Positions 28,240 to 28,858 of a stretch of 28,858 nt of DNA are shown in pieces. The notes under the pieces are model-generated. The model searched no databases, was not told where the DNA came from, and saw nothing but the letters and a program-made list of their open reading frames with translations. The position numbers and the translations under genes were made by a program. The stretch is from JAMWZF01 sp041628615 (GTDB lineage: Bacteria > Pseudomonadota > Alphaproteobacteria > Rhodobacterales > Rhodobacteraceae): the NCBI GenBank assembly GCA_041628615.1, contig JBFKOW010000022.1, positions 1 through 28,858 on the forward strand. The letters are read 5' to 3'. The first letter of the stretch is position 1; each line of letters starts with the position of its first letter.

Positions 28240-28858
28240 ATGCTGGAATTCAACGAAGTCTCCAAGTCCTTCTGGACGGGCACCCAGCGCAAGGTGATCC
28301 TCGACCGCGCCTCGTTCCGGGTCGAGCTGGGCAATTCGCTCGGCATCCTCGCCCCCAACGGCACCGGCAAGACCACGCTCATCAACATGATGGCCGGCCT
28401 CGAGAAGCCCGACGAGGGCACGATCCGGCGCGGCTGCCGGATCTCGTTCCCGCTGGGCTTCATGGGCGGCGTCGTCACCCGGGTCAGCGCGATGGAGAAC
28501 TGCCGCTACATCGCCCGGCTCTACGGGCTCGACCCCGACTACGTCGAGGCCTTCTGCCGCTGGATGTCGGGGATCGAGGAATACTTCGACATGCCGGTCG
28601 GAACCTACAGCCAGGGGATGCGGGCGCGGTTCACCTTCTCGCTGATGCTGGCCCTCGACTTCGACATCTACCTGATCGACGAGGGCATGCCACAGACGAC
28701 GGACGTGGAGTTCAACCGCAAGGCCGGACAGGTGCTGCGCGAGCGGCTCGAGAAGACAACGGTGATCATCGTGTCGCACCAGGCCCAGATGCTCGAACGG
28801 TTCGCGCGGTCGGCGGCGGTTCTGAAGCACGGACAGCTGCACATGTTCGACACCCTCG
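28240..28858 (+). CDS. Capsular-type polysaccharide export ABC transporter ATPase (KpsT/RkpT-like), 3'-truncated
   Basis: The frame is open to the window end: 206 codons are visible and the C-terminus is missing. The nucleotide-binding domain reads in order. The Walker A region is GILAPNGTGKTT (35-46), with Ala in place of the first Gly of GxxGxGK. The signature is TYSQGMRAR (122-130). Walker B is IYLIDE (143-148), followed by the GMPQTTDVEFNRKA D-loop variant typical of the KpsT/RkpT class. The H-loop is IIVSHQ. These proteins power export of lipid-linked or capsule-like polysaccharide with a KpsM-type membrane partner, which is expected outside the window. ATG at 28240 is preceded only by a weak TAGGCG. 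A wide family of O-antigen export ATPases (Wzt) is close, so the exact glycan is unknown. Confidence 0.85.
   Translation, partial: MLEFNEVSKSFWTGTQRKVILDRASFRVELGNSLGILAPNGTGKTTLINMMAGLEKPDEGTIRRGCRISFPLGFMGGVVTRVSAMENCRYIARLYGLDPDYVEAFCRWMSGIEEYFDMPVGTYSQGMRARFTFSLMLALDFDIYLIDEGMPQTTDVEFNRKAGQVLRERLEKTTVIIVSHQAQMLERFARSAAVLKHGQLHMFDTL

Noticed and set aside
28342..28377. Variant Walker A of the KpsT-like ATPase as a sign of an inactive protein
   Set aside because: Ala for the first Gly is tolerated, and the essential Gly-Lys-Thr, Walker B Asp-Glu and H-loop His are all intact.
1..28858. CRISPR array, tRNA/rRNA genes, insertion sequence or prophage
   Set aside because: No regularly spaced repeats, cloverleaf-like genes, transposase or phage genes were seen; composition is uniform across the window.

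Overview
The window comes from a very GC-rich (roughly 70% by eye) alphaproteobacterium, most likely of the Rhodobacteraceae/Paracoccaceae group. The grounds are the gene content and order (leuA with a leucine leader peptide, followed nearby by mreB-mreC-mreD-mrdA-rodA), the extreme G/C at third codon positions, frequent ATGA/GTGA start-stop overlaps, TTG/GTG starts and the many alphaproteobacterial-type proteins. Codon and base use look uniform. No tRNA, rRNA, IS, prophage or CRISPR array was seen. No gap between genes exceeds about 255 bases.

Layout. (1) 1-3997: 3' part of topA, then an FkbM-type methyltransferase and a DxD glycosyltransferase 1 bp apart, probably acting on a surface glycan. 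(2) 4091-6088: the two subunits of a 3-oxoacid CoA-transferase, followed in overlapping frames by a DUF1801 protein and a small GNAT acetyltransferase. (3) 6176-9217: a three-gene cassette with a flippase/LPG-synthase-type membrane protein, a DprE1-like FAD oxidoreductase and a DprE2-like SDR. It resembles the mycobacterial pair that epimerises polyprenyl-phospho-ribose to arabinose. (4) 9333-12727: an M3 oligopeptidase, a convergent SDR and a divergent GST-like protein. (5) 12794-15513: a leucine leader peptide plus attenuator-like hairpin, leuA, and a TupA-like ATP-grasp gene overlapping the end of leuA. (6) 15517-16520: a Cys-cluster protein and a divergent ASCH protein. (7) 16774-23362: the rod-shape/elongasome operon mreB-mreC-mreD-mrdA-rodA, with a ghrA-type 2-hydroxyacid dehydrogenase appended. 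(8) 23359-28858: SseB and UDG-like genes on the minus strand, a secreted DUF4087 protein, an ArsR/ArsP pair, nhaA, and the start of a KpsT/RkpT-like polysaccharide-export ATPase cut by the window end.

How they work together. Most of the window is envelope biology: peptidoglycan elongation, glycan modification (FkbM, GT, ATP-grasp), a possible lipid-linked pentose pathway and polysaccharide export, with housekeeping metabolism between them. The most distinctive items are the DprE1/DprE2-like cassette in a Gram-negative, whose DprE1 homologue has Ala where the mycobacterial enzyme has the drug-target Cys387, and a probably leaderless leucine leader peptide with two mutually exclusive hairpins before leuA. 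Structured or palindromic DNA also lies upstream of nhaA, the ArsR gene, the flippase-like gene and the KpsT-like gene. I see no clearly new multi-gene system; the pentose-lipid cassette is the best candidate for follow-up.
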